DNA of 64,000 bases from Paenibacillus taihuensis. Lineage in GTDB: Bacteria > Bacillota > Bacilli > Paenibacillales > Paenibacillaceae. Shown piece after piece: positions 9,123 to 17,514 of the stretch. The translations under genes and the position numbers were made by a program. The notes beneath the pieces are model-generated. The model did not search any database and had not been told where the DNA came from. It saw only the letters and a program-made list of their open reading frames with translations. The DNA lies in contig NZ_QTTN01000025.1 of NCBI RefSeq assembly GCF_003386535.1, positions 33,342-97,341 of the forward strand, in the 5' to 3' direction. Position 1 is the first letter of the stretch. Each line of letters begins with the position of its first letter.

Positions 9123-9175
9123 TCTAGCGGCCGCTTCCCGGTAATTTATCGGGGAACGGTCGTTTTATTTTGGGT
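9123..9175 (+). terminator. Long-stem terminator
   Basis: The left arm CGGCCGCTTCCCGG pairs imperfectly with TCGGGGAACGGTCG, followed by a T-rich run. The hairpin closely resembles the one at 24553-24600. Both stand immediately before a degraded gene remnant. Confidence 0.65.
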
Positions 9176-9195
9176 AAAAGGACTCCTGGGGCGCC

Positions 9196-9342
9196 GGGTT
9201 GATTTTAGTGGATACCGGATGGCACACTGAGATAAGGGGAATCAGGTCGTTGGATTGGGTAAAGGAGTTCATGGCACGAGAGGATTGTTTGATGGCCATA
9301 GCGAATCATGATGTAGAGATTAAACCTCAAATAATAGGATAA
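9196..9342 (+). pseudogene. Remnant of a duplicated lactonase gene
   Basis: The first block (9196 to about 9240) matches the lactonase segment GLILVDTGWHTE. A large internal deletion jumps to the segment RSLDWVKEF (from about 9248). The last block runs to the native stop TAA (9340-9342) after EIKPQIIG. It shows how the intact lactonase at 5395 should end. It directly precedes the intact marR gene. Confidence 0.85.
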
Positions 9343-9360
9343 CCGTTAGGAGCAGTCTAA

Positions 9361-9825
9361 TTGAAAAAAGGGTTTGACGAAGTTGAAAAGTTCCGTTACC
9401 TCATTCTGGCTGTCCAGCGCCATGGAAATCGATTGTTGAATGAAGCCCTTAAAGAAGTGGGGGTTACTGCTTCCCAGGCAGAAGTGATCCGAGTTCTGGA
9501 GATGAAGCAACCGTTGTCGTTAAAGGATTTGGGGCAATTGCTGATTTGCGAGACCGGCAGCCCGTCAAGGTTGGTTGAACGAATGATCAGGGATGGACAC
9601 GTTGCAAAGATGACCCACCCCGATGACTCGCGATTTGTTTTATTACAGCTGACTAAGCAAGGGAAGGAAGCAGCGGAGAAAGTAAAGTTCGTTGAAGAAC
9701 AACTCTATCATCACATGCAGGAAATGGCCTCAGAAGCCGAACTAAGTGAGGTTAACCCGATCTTGGAAAGATTCCTTCGAGGTTCTGCCTTACATGAAAC
9801 GATGGGTTTGAGAGGTTTTCTATAG
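9361..9825 (+). CDS. MarR family transcriptional regulator
   Basis: 154-residue winged-helix repressor. Residues about 35-110 hold the DNA-binding core (TASQAEVIRVLEMKQPLSLKDLGQLL, SPSRLVERMIRDGHV), ending in the wing DDSRFVLLQLT. Flanking helices form the dimer interface. TTG 9361 is supported by TAGGAG (9347-9351) nine bases upstream. It follows a lactonase remnant, and the lactonase at 5395 has two MarR-like operators, so it probably represses that gene (inference). Its stop overlaps the GTG of the following histidine kinase (TAGTG). Confidence 0.88.
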   Translation: MKKGFDEVEKFRYLILAVQRHGNRLLNEALKEVGVTASQAEVIRVLEMKQPLSLKDLGQLLICETGSPSRLVERMIRDGHVAKMTHPDDSRFVLLQLTKQGKEAAEKVKFVEEQLYHHMQEMASEAELSEVNPILERFLRGSALHETMGLRGFL

Positions 9826-11435
9826 TGACAATAATGATGACGGAATCAAGAAGTAGATATATACAACATTCACACCAAACATGTTTGAGTAAAAATTTGC
9901 ATCCTGATGATTTGCCGGCTCCCAAAGAAAAATTGCCAATTCACGTGTTGGAGCAGAAGAAGAGGATGCTTGATGCTACGATTTCTGTAGCAAGAAAATT
10001 TATGACGAAGTTAATATCTAATTTGGACAGGACCTCTGTTCTGGTCTGCATCACGGATCATGAAGGGTACATTCTAGAACTGTACGGCGACGACATGATA
10101 AAGCGGCAAATTGAATCCTTAGGTTTATATACCGGAACCCGATTAGAGGAAGAGAAAGTAGGGACGAATAGTATCGAAATGGCTTTACGAATGGGAGAAC
10201 CTGCACAACTTATTGGACCAGACCATTTCTTCCGTTGCTTGCATGAAAGTGCTTGCGTTTCTGTACCATTCTACTCAACAGGCAAGATAGGCGGGACGAT
10301 TTCGATGATGATGGCCGCTCATCATGCAAGTCCATACCATATCGGACTGCTTCAGTCTGCCGTAGATTCTATCGAACGAGAGGTCATCGCGCAGAAGCAG
10401 AACAAGAAATTAATCGTCTTGAATCAAGTGCTTATGGAGAACAGTCGAAACGGGGTCATCCTGACCAATGAGGACGGCATAATAGTTGAAATAAATCCTT
10501 ATGCGGAGAAGGTCTTATCCAGCAAGAAAGATGAACTATGCAATCGTCCAATTGCAGAAGTAGCGGTTATTGGAGCATACATGGAGCGTGTTCTGAGCGA
10601 TAGTCAAAAGTATGAGGATGTCGAAATCACGATATCGAATAAAACGTTTCTATTTGACTCGTTTCCAATCTATGATGAACTCAACCAAATCATCGGCGTA
10701 TTTGGCCAGTTTAGAGATATTACAGAAAGACTTGTTCTAGAAAGACAGCTCATGCTAAGCGAGAAATTGTCGGCCATAGGCAAAATCGGCGCGGGGCTTG
10801 CTCATGAGATTAGAAATCCGCTTACGTCGATCATAGGGTTATTGACGCTCCTTAAAGAAAATTTCAAGACAGCGGACCATAAGCAAAAGGACTATTTTAG
10901 AATCATCTTTAGCGAATTGGAAAGAATAAAAAATTTGGTTCAGCAATTTGTCATGATGGCCAAGCCTGATCAGAAAGGAATCATAAAAACGAGAGTGGGC
11001 CTGCATGCACTTATCGAAGATATTTTGGCGTTAATGGAAAATGACTTTCATGATAAGAACATCAAGATTCATTATCAGCCTCTGTGCAAAGAGGAGGTTT
11101 ATATCGATAAGGATAAAATAAAGCAGGTCATCCTCAATATTCTGCAGAACGCTTTTGATGCCATTGATTTTGATGGGAACATATGCGTGGTTATCCGGCA
11201 GAGCCAGCTAGATCATGGGATTGAAATTGTGATCGCGGATAATGGATTCGGTATGGATGAAGATACGTTAGAGAAGCTGGCTACTCCTTTTCATTCAACG
11301 AAAAAGTACGGATTAGGCCTGGGATTATCGATGAGCTATAGTATTATTGAATTGCATAAAGGAAGAATAAAAGTAGAAAGCGAGAATGGAAAAGGGACAA
11401 CCTTTACGGTATGGCTGCCGCATTCCAAGTATTAA
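9825..11435 (+). CDS. Cytoplasmic GAF-PAS sensor histidine kinase
   Basis: 536 residues with no membrane segment. An AcoR-like GAF domain spans about residues 45-190 (EKVGTNSIEMAL, PDHFF). PAS follows at about 200-305, ending in the PAC motif GQFRDITER. HisKA carries HEIRNPLTSI, and HATPase_c carries NILQNAFDAI, DNGFGM and GLGLGLSM. The kinase core resembles sporulation kinases (KinA/KinE type). The same GAF-PAS module occurs in the GGDEF-EAL protein at 26898. No response regulator is adjacent. GTG 9825 overlaps the marR stop; ATG 9834 or 9837 are alternatives. The ligand is unknown. Confidence 0.88.
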   Translation: MTIMMTESRSRYIQHSHQTCLSKNLHPDDLPAPKEKLPIHVLEQKKRMLDATISVARKFMTKLISNLDRTSVLVCITDHEGYILELYGDDMIKRQIESLGLYTGTRLEEEKVGTNSIEMALRMGEPAQLIGPDHFFRCLHESACVSVPFYSTGKIGGTISMMMAAHHASPYHIGLLQSAVDSIEREVIAQKQNKKLIVLNQVLMENSRNGVILTNEDGIIVEINPYAEKVLSSKKDELCNRPIAEVAVIGAYMERVLSDSQKYEDVEITISNKTFLFDSFPIYDELNQIIGVFGQFRDITERLVLERQLMLSEKLSAIGKIGAGLAHEIRNPLTSIIGLLTLLKENFKTADHKQKDYFRIIFSELERIKNLVQQFVMMAKPDQKGIIKTRVGLHALIEDILALMENDFHDKNIKIHYQPLCKEEVYIDKDKIKQVILNILQNAFDAIDFDGNICVVIRQSQLDHGIEIVIADNGFGMDEDTLEKLATPFHSTKKYGLGLGLSMSYSIIELHKGRIKVESENGKGTTFTVWLPHSKY

Positions 11436-11504
11436 CGTAAACGGGGAGCACCGCATGGAAGTAAGCAAGGTTCAACAATTCGAATAGAACAGGATACAAG
11501 TTAA

Positions 11505-13061
11505 ATGACAGGTAATCACAAACAGCGTTACCGATTCAGCGAAGCGCCGATATGGGACTTACAGAGGCAATATTACGAAGAAGAAGGATTGACGGCCTGG
11601 AGGAACGATCAGGTACCGCAATACATAACGAGCAATCCGATGATCGCGACCGCATACGCCGAAATGATATTCGGTTTTCTTCAAGATCGGGCGAATAAGG
11701 GGTATGGTTCGGAGCCCGTGACGATTGTAGAGCTTGGAGCGGGAGCGGGGCGCTTAGCTTACCATGCGTTGCTCGAGTTATGCCGGCTGAGAGATTACGC
11801 AGGGATCGCATTGCCTGCATTCCGTTATGTGATGACGGACTTGGCGATGAGCAATGTTCGAGCTTGGATGGAGCATCCCGCTCTGCAAGCTTTCACTGCC
11901 GAGGGGATTCTGGACTTCGCGCGGTTCGATGCTATTCAAGATACAACCTTACACCTCGTGCAGTCAGATGTAACGATTCGCTCAGGTGACTTGCAACAGC
12001 CGATAGTCATCGTTGCCAATTACTTTTTTGACGTCATCCCGCAAGAGCTGCTGTATATCGACGATGGTCAGATTAATGAAGTGGACGTGTACGTTGAATA
12101 TCCGGATCATTATGATTCAATGAAACCAACGGAATTGCTGAATCAAATCGGACTAAGCTATGAGCATCGGCGAGCAACGGAGTACGAGCAGGAAAGCTAT
12201 TCATATCGCGATGTCATTGCCTTCTACAAGGAGCAGCTCGAAGACTCGCATATTCTATTCCCGGTCGTAGGTTTGGATTGCTTGGAGCGGCTGAACAAGC
12301 TGTCGCAGAATGGATTTCTATTAGTCACGGCCGATAAAGGATATCACTTACTGGATAACTGGAAATACGCAGAAGCGCCGGAGCTGGTCCTGCATGGGAG
12401 AAGCTTTTCTTTAACGGCGAACTACCATGCGATTGAATATGTCTATAAACAAAGAGGAGCGGCGGCGTTATTTCCACCGCAGCATCATCAAGATATTAAT
12501 GTCGGCTGCATTCTCCATTTGGATCAACCGATGAGCTACCCCCAAACGAGATTAGCCTATCATCGGTTTATTGAGCGATTCGGACCGGATGAATTTTATA
12601 GCATGAAGGTATGGGTCGACCGCCACTTAGAAAGCATGGATATGCAGCAAATCTTAAGTTTTTGGCGTTTGGGCAGATACGATGCGGAATTCTTCATTCA
12701 GAGCACGCAGCGGATCTCGAGTCTGATTCCGGAAATGAACGATGAAGATACGCAGGATCTCCTGACAGGCATACAGCGGATGTGGTCCTCTTACTACGTC
12801 ATGGAGCAGCGGTACGATCTTGCGCTTGATGCGGGGCTGGTTCTGTTTGAGATGAGCATGTACGAGGCGTCCAAACGATTCTTGGAAATATCGATCCGTG
12901 AAGAACAAGATGAAGTCGTACCGACTGTTTATTATTGTCTGGCCATCTGTTGTCTCGAGCTGGAGTTAGTCGAAGAGGCATCGAGTTACTTGGGTAAGTT
13001 ATTAGCACTCGATCGTGATCATGAAGAGGCCATGGCATTGCTGAGTGCGATTCAAGAGTGA
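11505..13061 (+). CDS. SAM-dependent methyltransferase with C-terminal TPR-like region
   Basis: 518 residues. The N-terminal half has the class I methyltransferase motif IVELGAGAGRLAYHAL near residue 75, then VTIRSGDL and IVIVANYFFDVIPQELLYI, as in the MidA/DUF185-like group. The last 120 residues are helical with TPR-like repeats (YYCLAICCLELELVEEASSYLGKLLALDRDHEEAM). The target is unknown. A 130-bp degraded copy of the start of this gene lies at 24608-24737. A strong terminator follows at 13097. Confidence 0.8.
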   Translation: MTGNHKQRYRFSEAPIWDLQRQYYEEEGLTAWRNDQVPQYITSNPMIATAYAEMIFGFLQDRANKGYGSEPVTIVELGAGAGRLAYHALLELCRLRDYAGIALPAFRYVMTDLAMSNVRAWMEHPALQAFTAEGILDFARFDAIQDTTLHLVQSDVTIRSGDLQQPIVIVANYFFDVIPQELLYIDDGQINEVDVYVEYPDHYDSMKPTELLNQIGLSYEHRRATEYEQESYSYRDVIAFYKEQLEDSHILFPVVGLDCLERLNKLSQNGFLLVTADKGYHLLDNWKYAEAPELVLHGRSFSLTANYHAIEYVYKQRGAAALFPPQHHQDINVGCILHLDQPMSYPQTRLAYHRFIERFGPDEFYSMKVWVDRHLESMDMQQILSFWRLGRYDAEFFIQSTQRISSLIPEMNDEDTQDLLTGIQRMWSSYYVMEQRYDLALDAGLVLFEMSMYEASKRFLEISIREEQDEVVPTVYYCLAICCLELELVEEASSYLGKLLALDRDHEEAMALLSAIQE

Positions 13062-13096
13062 ATACCCGATCAAGCGATCTTAAAGGTATAATGAAG

Positions 13097-13125
13097 AAAG
13101 GCCATCCCGAAAAGGATGGCCTTTT
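13097..13125 (+). terminator. Rho-independent terminator
   Basis: AAAGGCCATCC pairs with GGATGGCCTTT around CGAAAA. The GGCCATCC stem type recurs at 35962, 41870 and 46818. Confidence 0.9.
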
Positions 13126-13206
13126 AAACGTGTTATTCTAGTTCCTAACTATGCATTTCTACAGTGGCCGATGTGTGAAGAAGCCCTGCCGGCTGCAAGC
13201 ATTGCA

Positions 13207-14223
13207 TCAGAGAGCAGCGACCGAATCCCGCTCGATCAGCCTCGTGTTGACGTAAATATGCTGCGGTTCTTCGTTAGTATGCTCGACCCGCCACAGCATC
13301 CGCTCCAGCGCCTTCTCGGCGAGTGCTGATTTGCTGATGTCCATCGTCGTCAGCGCGGTGACGATCGATTGGCTGAGATCGGTGTTGTCAAAGCTAATAA
13401 TCGATACCTGCTCAGGCACGTTTATCCCTTGCCCCTGCAGCTTGACGAGCAGCTTGTAGGCGGCCATGTCGCAATGGCAGACGAACGCGGTCGGCAGCTC
13501 CTCAGGAAGCGCGAAATCGTTAATGTACGCGCCGTCTTCGTCGTTGTTCACGATATGCCAGTCTTTTCGGTATTCGAGTCCGAATTCGGTAAGCGCTTTG
13601 ACGTAGCCGCAAAACCGGTCCATGACGCTGCTCGTATAGTTCGGATTGCCGACGAAGCCGATCCGCTTGTGGCCCTTGTTTGCGACATAGGAAGCAGCGG
13701 TATATCCTGCACGATAGTTGTCGGTGACGATGCAGTCATACGTCTCGTTCCGCTTGTAGAAGTCGATGGCGACAATCGGCACAGAGAGCGACGAAGACAG
13801 CAGTTCCATATAGCTGTCGCTCACTTCGCCGGCCACGAACAGCCCGCCGATATTGGCACTGTCCTGATGAATCGACAGCGGCAGAGTCCCCTTCTTCTCC
13901 TCCTCCGGATTCAGCACGTACAGCGCCAGATTGATATCCTTCAACGCGCAATCCCGGTTCATATGATAATAAATTTGCGTGTAGAAATTGTCCGTGTCGA
14001 GAAAGAAACGTTTCGGGACGAGCAGTCCTAGCTTCGTGATTCCCTTCTGGTTTTTCTCCGCTTTCTTATGAATGTAACCAAGCTCGTGGGAGATGCGAAG
14101 GATCGTTTTCTTCAATTCCTCGCTGACGCCGGGTTGATTGTTCAGCGCTTTGGAAATCGTAACTTTGGTAACCCCAATTTCATTCGCAATCATTTCAAGA
14201 GTTACTTTGCGCTGCTTCGTCAT
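13207..14223 (-). CDS. LacI family transcriptional regulator of the glycan locus
   Basis: 338 residues. The N-terminal LacI helix-turn-helix and hinge read VTLEMIANEIGVTKVTISKALNNQPGVSEELKKTI. The periplasmic-binding-protein-like sugar domain follows (KLGLLVPK, GGLFVAGEV, HKRIGFVGNP, VSIISFDNTDLS). It is divergent from the GH130 operon across a 266-bp intergenic region. A perfect palindrome there sits just below its own promoter, which suggests autoregulation and control of the operon. The inducer is probably an imported oligosaccharide (inference). Confidence 0.9.
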   Translation of the reverse strand: MTKQRKVTLEMIANEIGVTKVTISKALNNQPGVSEELKKTILRISHELGYIHKKAEKNQKGITKLGLLVPKRFFLDTDNFYTQIYYHMNRDCALKDINLALYVLNPEEEKKGTLPLSIHQDSANIGGLFVAGEVSDSYMELLSSSLSVPIVAIDFYKRNETYDCIVTDNYRAGYTAASYVANKGHKRIGFVGNPNYTSSVMDRFCGYVKALTEFGLEYRKDWHIVNNDEDGAYINDFALPEELPTAFVCHCDMAAYKLLVKLQGQGINVPEQVSIISFDNTDLSQSIVTALTTMDISKSALAEKALERMLWRVEHTNEEPQHIYVNTRLIERDSVAAL

Positions 14224-14266
14224 AGCGGATATCTCCTAAGTTCTGTTATTAGTTTAAGGTGTCGGA

Positions 14267-14312
14267 TTTGTAACTTTACAAAAATATTAACGAATTGACG
14301 AGTTTAAGTCAA
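14267..14312 (-). promoter_or_regulatory. lacI promoter with palindromic operator
   Basis: On the minus strand TTGACT (14312-14307), a 17-bp spacer and TAATAT (14289-14284) form the regulator's promoter. Just downstream is the perfect palindrome TTTGTAACTTTACAAA (14267-14282). Two half-similar sites (TTTGTTACTT at 14339, TTTGTAACTT at 14372) lie nearer the GH130 promoter. These are candidate binding sites for the LacI protein. Confidence 0.6.
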
Positions 14313-14392
14313 TGGGTATTCAGAGACATCATCAAAGTTTTGTTACTTTATATTAAAGATATTTAAGTTTGTTTGTAACTTGAATTAATCGA

Positions 14393-14430
14393 TTGACAAA
14401 AGTAATTATAGAAAACTATAATCGCTTACA
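14393..14430 (+). promoter_or_regulatory. GH130 operon promoter with cre-like site
   Basis: Consensus TTGACA (14393-14398), an 18-bp spacer and TATAAT (14417-14422). TATAATCGCTTACA (14417-14430) fits the catabolite-responsive element TGWNANCGNTNWCA with one mismatch and overlaps the -10 box. This would allow CcpA repression (inference). Confidence 0.65.
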
Positions 14431-14489
14431 TAAGGTAATTTTTAATTTTCGTAAACTAAAAGACAGCGATAGAAAGTAGGTACAACCAG

Positions 14490-15551
14490 ATGGTGATTAT
14501 ACGTTCCGCCAATAATCCAATTATAGTGCCAAGTGATGTTACCGCTTCCAGAGCAGATATGGAAGTCATCGGCGTATTCAATGCAGGCGTTGCGAAGCTG
14601 GGCAGCGAGGTCATTCTTCTGCTCCGGGTAGCAGAGCGGCCGATTAACGACGATCCGAGCATTTATGTGACGCCGGTGTTCGAGCCGGAATCGGGCGAGC
14701 TCCGGCTGCACAGCATTCCAAGAAGCCCAGAGAACGACTTCTCCGATGTAAGGGTCATCAAGACGCCTGCCGGTAACTACTTAACGTCCATCTCCCATAT
14801 GCGGGTAGCGCGGAGCGATAATGGCATCGATTTCGCGATCGATGAGAAGCCGACCGTGTTTCCCGAGACGATTTATGAAAAATTCGGCATCGAAGATCCT
14901 CGAATTACGCAACTTAACGGAAGATATTATATTACGTACTCGGCAATTTCCGAATACGGCATCGTGACGGCGATGATCTCCACGTCCGATTTCCGGTCAT
15001 TCAAGCGGGAGGGAAACATATTCCATCCGGATAACAAGGACGTCGTCATCTTCCCGGAGCGGATCGCGGGCAAATATTATGCGCTCCACCGTCCGTCGTG
15101 CTCCCATTACGGCCGCCCGGAGATGTGGATCGCGGAATCAAGCGACCTTCTGCAATGGGGCAACCACCGTTTTCTGGCGGGCGTGCGCGAAGGCTTGTGG
15201 GATGACGGCCGGATCGGCGCGAGCGCGGTTCCGTTCCTCACCGAGCAGGGCTGGCTGGAAATCTATCATGGAGCGGATAAGGAAAACCGGTATTGCGTAG
15301 GCGCCATGCTCCTCGATAAAGACGATCCCGGGAAGGTCATCGCAAGAAGCGAGCTGCCGCTCATGGAGCCGGAGCAGCCGTTCGAGCTGGAGGGATTCTT
15401 CGGCAATGTTATTTTCCCATGCGGCGCGCTGGTGGAGAACGGCAAGATCGGCATTTATTACGGGGCGGGAGATACGTCGATCGGCTACGCCGAGACAACA
15501 GTGGACGACGTGCTGAATCATCTGGGTCTGGGTCGGACGATCCATGTATAA
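14490..15551 (+). CDS. Glycoside hydrolase family 130 (mannoside phosphorylase-like)
   Basis: 353-residue cytosolic five-bladed propeller enzyme of GH130, which phosphorolyses or hydrolyses beta-mannosides. Family marks are the N-terminal NPII, the motif IEDPRIT with the catalytic Asp, the phosphate-site HRPSCSHYGRPEMW, and FFGNVIFPCGALVENGKIGIYYGAGD near the C-terminus. It is the first gene of the operon with a sugar ABC transporter, so it probably acts on the imported oligosaccharide. Whether it is a phosphorylase or a hydrolase, and which linkage it prefers, cannot be told from sequence alone. Confidence 0.88.
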   Translation: MVIIRSANNPIIVPSDVTASRADMEVIGVFNAGVAKLGSEVILLLRVAERPINDDPSIYVTPVFEPESGELRLHSIPRSPENDFSDVRVIKTPAGNYLTSISHMRVARSDNGIDFAIDEKPTVFPETIYEKFGIEDPRITQLNGRYYITYSAISEYGIVTAMISTSDFRSFKREGNIFHPDNKDVVIFPERIAGKYYALHRPSCSHYGRPEMWIAESSDLLQWGNHRFLAGVREGLWDDGRIGASAVPFLTEQGWLEIYHGADKENRYCVGAMLLDKDDPGKVIARSELPLMEPEQPFELEGFFGNVIFPCGALVENGKIGIYYGAGDTSIGYAETTVDDVLNHLGLGRTIHV

Positions 15552-15592
15552 CCGCTTGAGCAACGCTTACGTGGATAGGAGGTTGAACGATA

Positions 15593-16558
15593 ATGGCAAG
15601 CCGCAAAGCCGCCGGGGCTGAACCCGGCAGACAGAGGCTCATTCGGCATAAGGGGCTTCGGGATCTCATTATGAACCGGTATTTGTACTTGCTCGTTTTA
15701 CCGGCCGTGCTGTTCAGTATCGTGTTCGCTTATTTACCGCTCGTCGGGCTCGCGATCGCCTTTCAGGATTTTAACCCGATCAAAGGAATCTTCGGCAGCA
15801 AGTTTATTGGCCTCGACAACTTCAAGTTTTTCTTTCGCGGCCATGATTGGCTGATCATTACGGGCAACACGGTCATGTTCAACTTGATGTTTATCGTCAC
15901 TGGAACGATCTGTGCGCTGACGATTGCCATCGTGCTGACCGAGCTCGGCAAGAATCTCTTCGTCCGGACGATGCAGTCGGTCATGATTTTGCCGAACTTC
16001 ATTTCCTGGCCGATCGTCGGGCTGTTCTCGGTCGCGTTCTTCACTGCCGATACCGGCGTGATCAACCGCTTCCTGTCCTCGCTGTCGTTTGGCACGATCG
16101 ACTTCTACACCGATGCGAAGGTCTGGCCGTTTATCTTCGTCCTGCTCAATATTTGGAAGACGGCCGGCTTCGGCGCGATCGTCTATATGGCGGCGATAGT
16201 CGGCATCGACAAGGAAATGTACGAGGCGGCCCGAATCGACGGGGCGACTCGGATGCAGAGCATCTTCCGCATTACGCTGCCGATGCTGAAGAGCACGATC
16301 GTCATGCTGTTCCTGCTCAGTCTTGGCGGGATCTTCGGCGGCAATCTGGAAATGGTGTATTCGCTCGTCGGCGATAATTCATTCCTGTACCAGACGACCG
16401 ATACGATCGACACGTACGTCTTCCGCTCGCTGAGGACGGCAGGCTCGCTAGGCATGTCTCAGGCGGTCAGTCTGTATCAATCCGTCGTGGGCTTCATTCT
16501 CGTCGTGCTCGCGAACAAATTAGCCAAAAAAGTGGATGAAGATTCCGCGATCTTCTAA
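15593..16558 (+). CDS. Carbohydrate ABC transporter permease (LplB type)
   Basis: 321 residues with six predicted membrane helices. The cytoplasmic EAA loop reads EAARIDGATRMQSIFRITLPML. The opening LPAVLFSIVFAYLPLVGLAIAFQDF is typical of the LplB/YtcP-associated family. GGAGG lies about nine bases before the ATG. It pairs with the next permease and the lipoprotein. No ATPase gene is present, so a shared MsmX-type ATPase is expected (inference). Confidence 0.92.
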   Translation: MASRKAAGAEPGRQRLIRHKGLRDLIMNRYLYLLVLPAVLFSIVFAYLPLVGLAIAFQDFNPIKGIFGSKFIGLDNFKFFFRGHDWLIITGNTVMFNLMFIVTGTICALTIAIVLTELGKNLFVRTMQSVMILPNFISWPIVGLFSVAFFTADTGVINRFLSSLSFGTIDFYTDAKVWPFIFVLLNIWKTAGFGAIVYMAAIVGIDKEMYEAARIDGATRMQSIFRITLPMLKSTIVMLFLLSLGGIFGGNLEMVYSLVGDNSFLYQTTDTIDTYVFRSLRTAGSLGMSQAVSLYQSVVGFILVVLANKLAKKVDEDSAIF

Positions 16559-16574
16559 TGGAGGAGGAAACCTG

Positions 16575-17459
16575 ATGAACGGCACTAAGCTGGACAAAAC
16601 GCTGAATGTGATCTTCTATATCTTCGCAGCGGGGTTCTCCCTCCTCTGCTTGTATCCTTTCCTGCTCGTGGTCATCAGCTCCTTTACGGACGAGGTGACG
16701 CTGCAGCAGAACGGCTACTCCCTGTTTCCGGAGAAATTCTCGATCGCCGCCTACGAGGCGATATTCAATACGAGCACGATTCCGGTCGCGTATCTCGTTA
16801 CGATCTTTGTGGCGGTCGTTGGCACCTTCCTGAGCCTCGTGCTCACGAGCACGGCCGCGTACGCGCTATCGGGCAGAAGACTGTACTACGCCACGCCGAT
16901 TGCCTTGTTCTTTTACTTCACGATGCTGTTCAGCGGCGGGATGGTATCGAGCTACATTCTCGTCACTAAATACTTACATTTGCAGAACACCATCTGGGTC
17001 TATATTCTGCCTTCGCTGCTCGCGCCATGGAACATGTTTCTGATGCGCAATTTCTTCAATGAAATCCCCGCCGGGCTCTTCGAGGCGGCGAAGATTGAAG
17101 GGGCTGGCGAACTCAAAATTTTGACGCGGATCGTGCTGCCCCTGTCGCTTCCGGCACTGGCGACCATTGGCCTGTTTTACGCGCTCGCCTACTGGTCTTC
17201 CTGGACGCCGGCTATGCTCTATATCGACAATCCGAAGTTGTTCTCGCTGCAATATATCATCATGCAGATTATCCGCAATATCGACATGGCCCAGACGATC
17301 GCCGTGAACGGGGTGCCGCAGGGAACGACGCCGGTCGCTCCGGCTTATACGGTAAGGCTTGCGACGGCGATGGTCACGGTTGGGCCGATCATTTTCCTCT
17401 ACCCGTATTTACAGCGCTATTTCGTGGGCGGCCTCAAGGTCGGCGCGATCAAAGGCTAA
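16575..17459 (+). CDS. Carbohydrate ABC transporter permease (YtcP/LplC type)
   Basis: 294 residues from ATG 16575, which has GGAGGAGG a few bases upstream and lies 16 bases after the previous stop. The EAA loop reads EAAKIEGAGELKILTRIVLPLSLPALATI. The C-terminal YFVGGLKVGAIKG is characteristic of this permease family. It forms the heterodimeric channel with the preceding permease. Confidence 0.92.
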   Translation: MNGTKLDKTLNVIFYIFAAGFSLLCLYPFLLVVISSFTDEVTLQQNGYSLFPEKFSIAAYEAIFNTSTIPVAYLVTIFVAVVGTFLSLVLTSTAAYALSGRRLYYATPIALFFYFTMLFSGGMVSSYILVTKYLHLQNTIWVYILPSLLAPWNMFLMRNFFNEIPAGLFEAAKIEGAGELKILTRIVLPLSLPALATIGLFYALAYWSSWTPAMLYIDNPKLFSLQYIIMQIIRNIDMAQTIAVNGVPQGTTPVAPAYTVRLATAMVTVGPIIFLYPYLQRYFVGGLKVGAIKG

Positions 17460-17514
17460 TATCGGCCAACAGCCGAATGGCATATTCATGCATCTTATTT
17501 CAGGAGGGGTATAC

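Noticed and set aside
9119..9135. Adjacent AGATCT and GCGGCCGC sites suggesting cloning-vector sequence
   Set aside because: The bases form the left arm of a natural terminator hairpin also found in similar form at 24553-24600, and no other vector sequence is present.
13369..14031. 220-codon plus-strand frame inside the LacI gene
   Set aside because: Mirror of the LacI regulator, no ribosome binding site, no recognisable domain.
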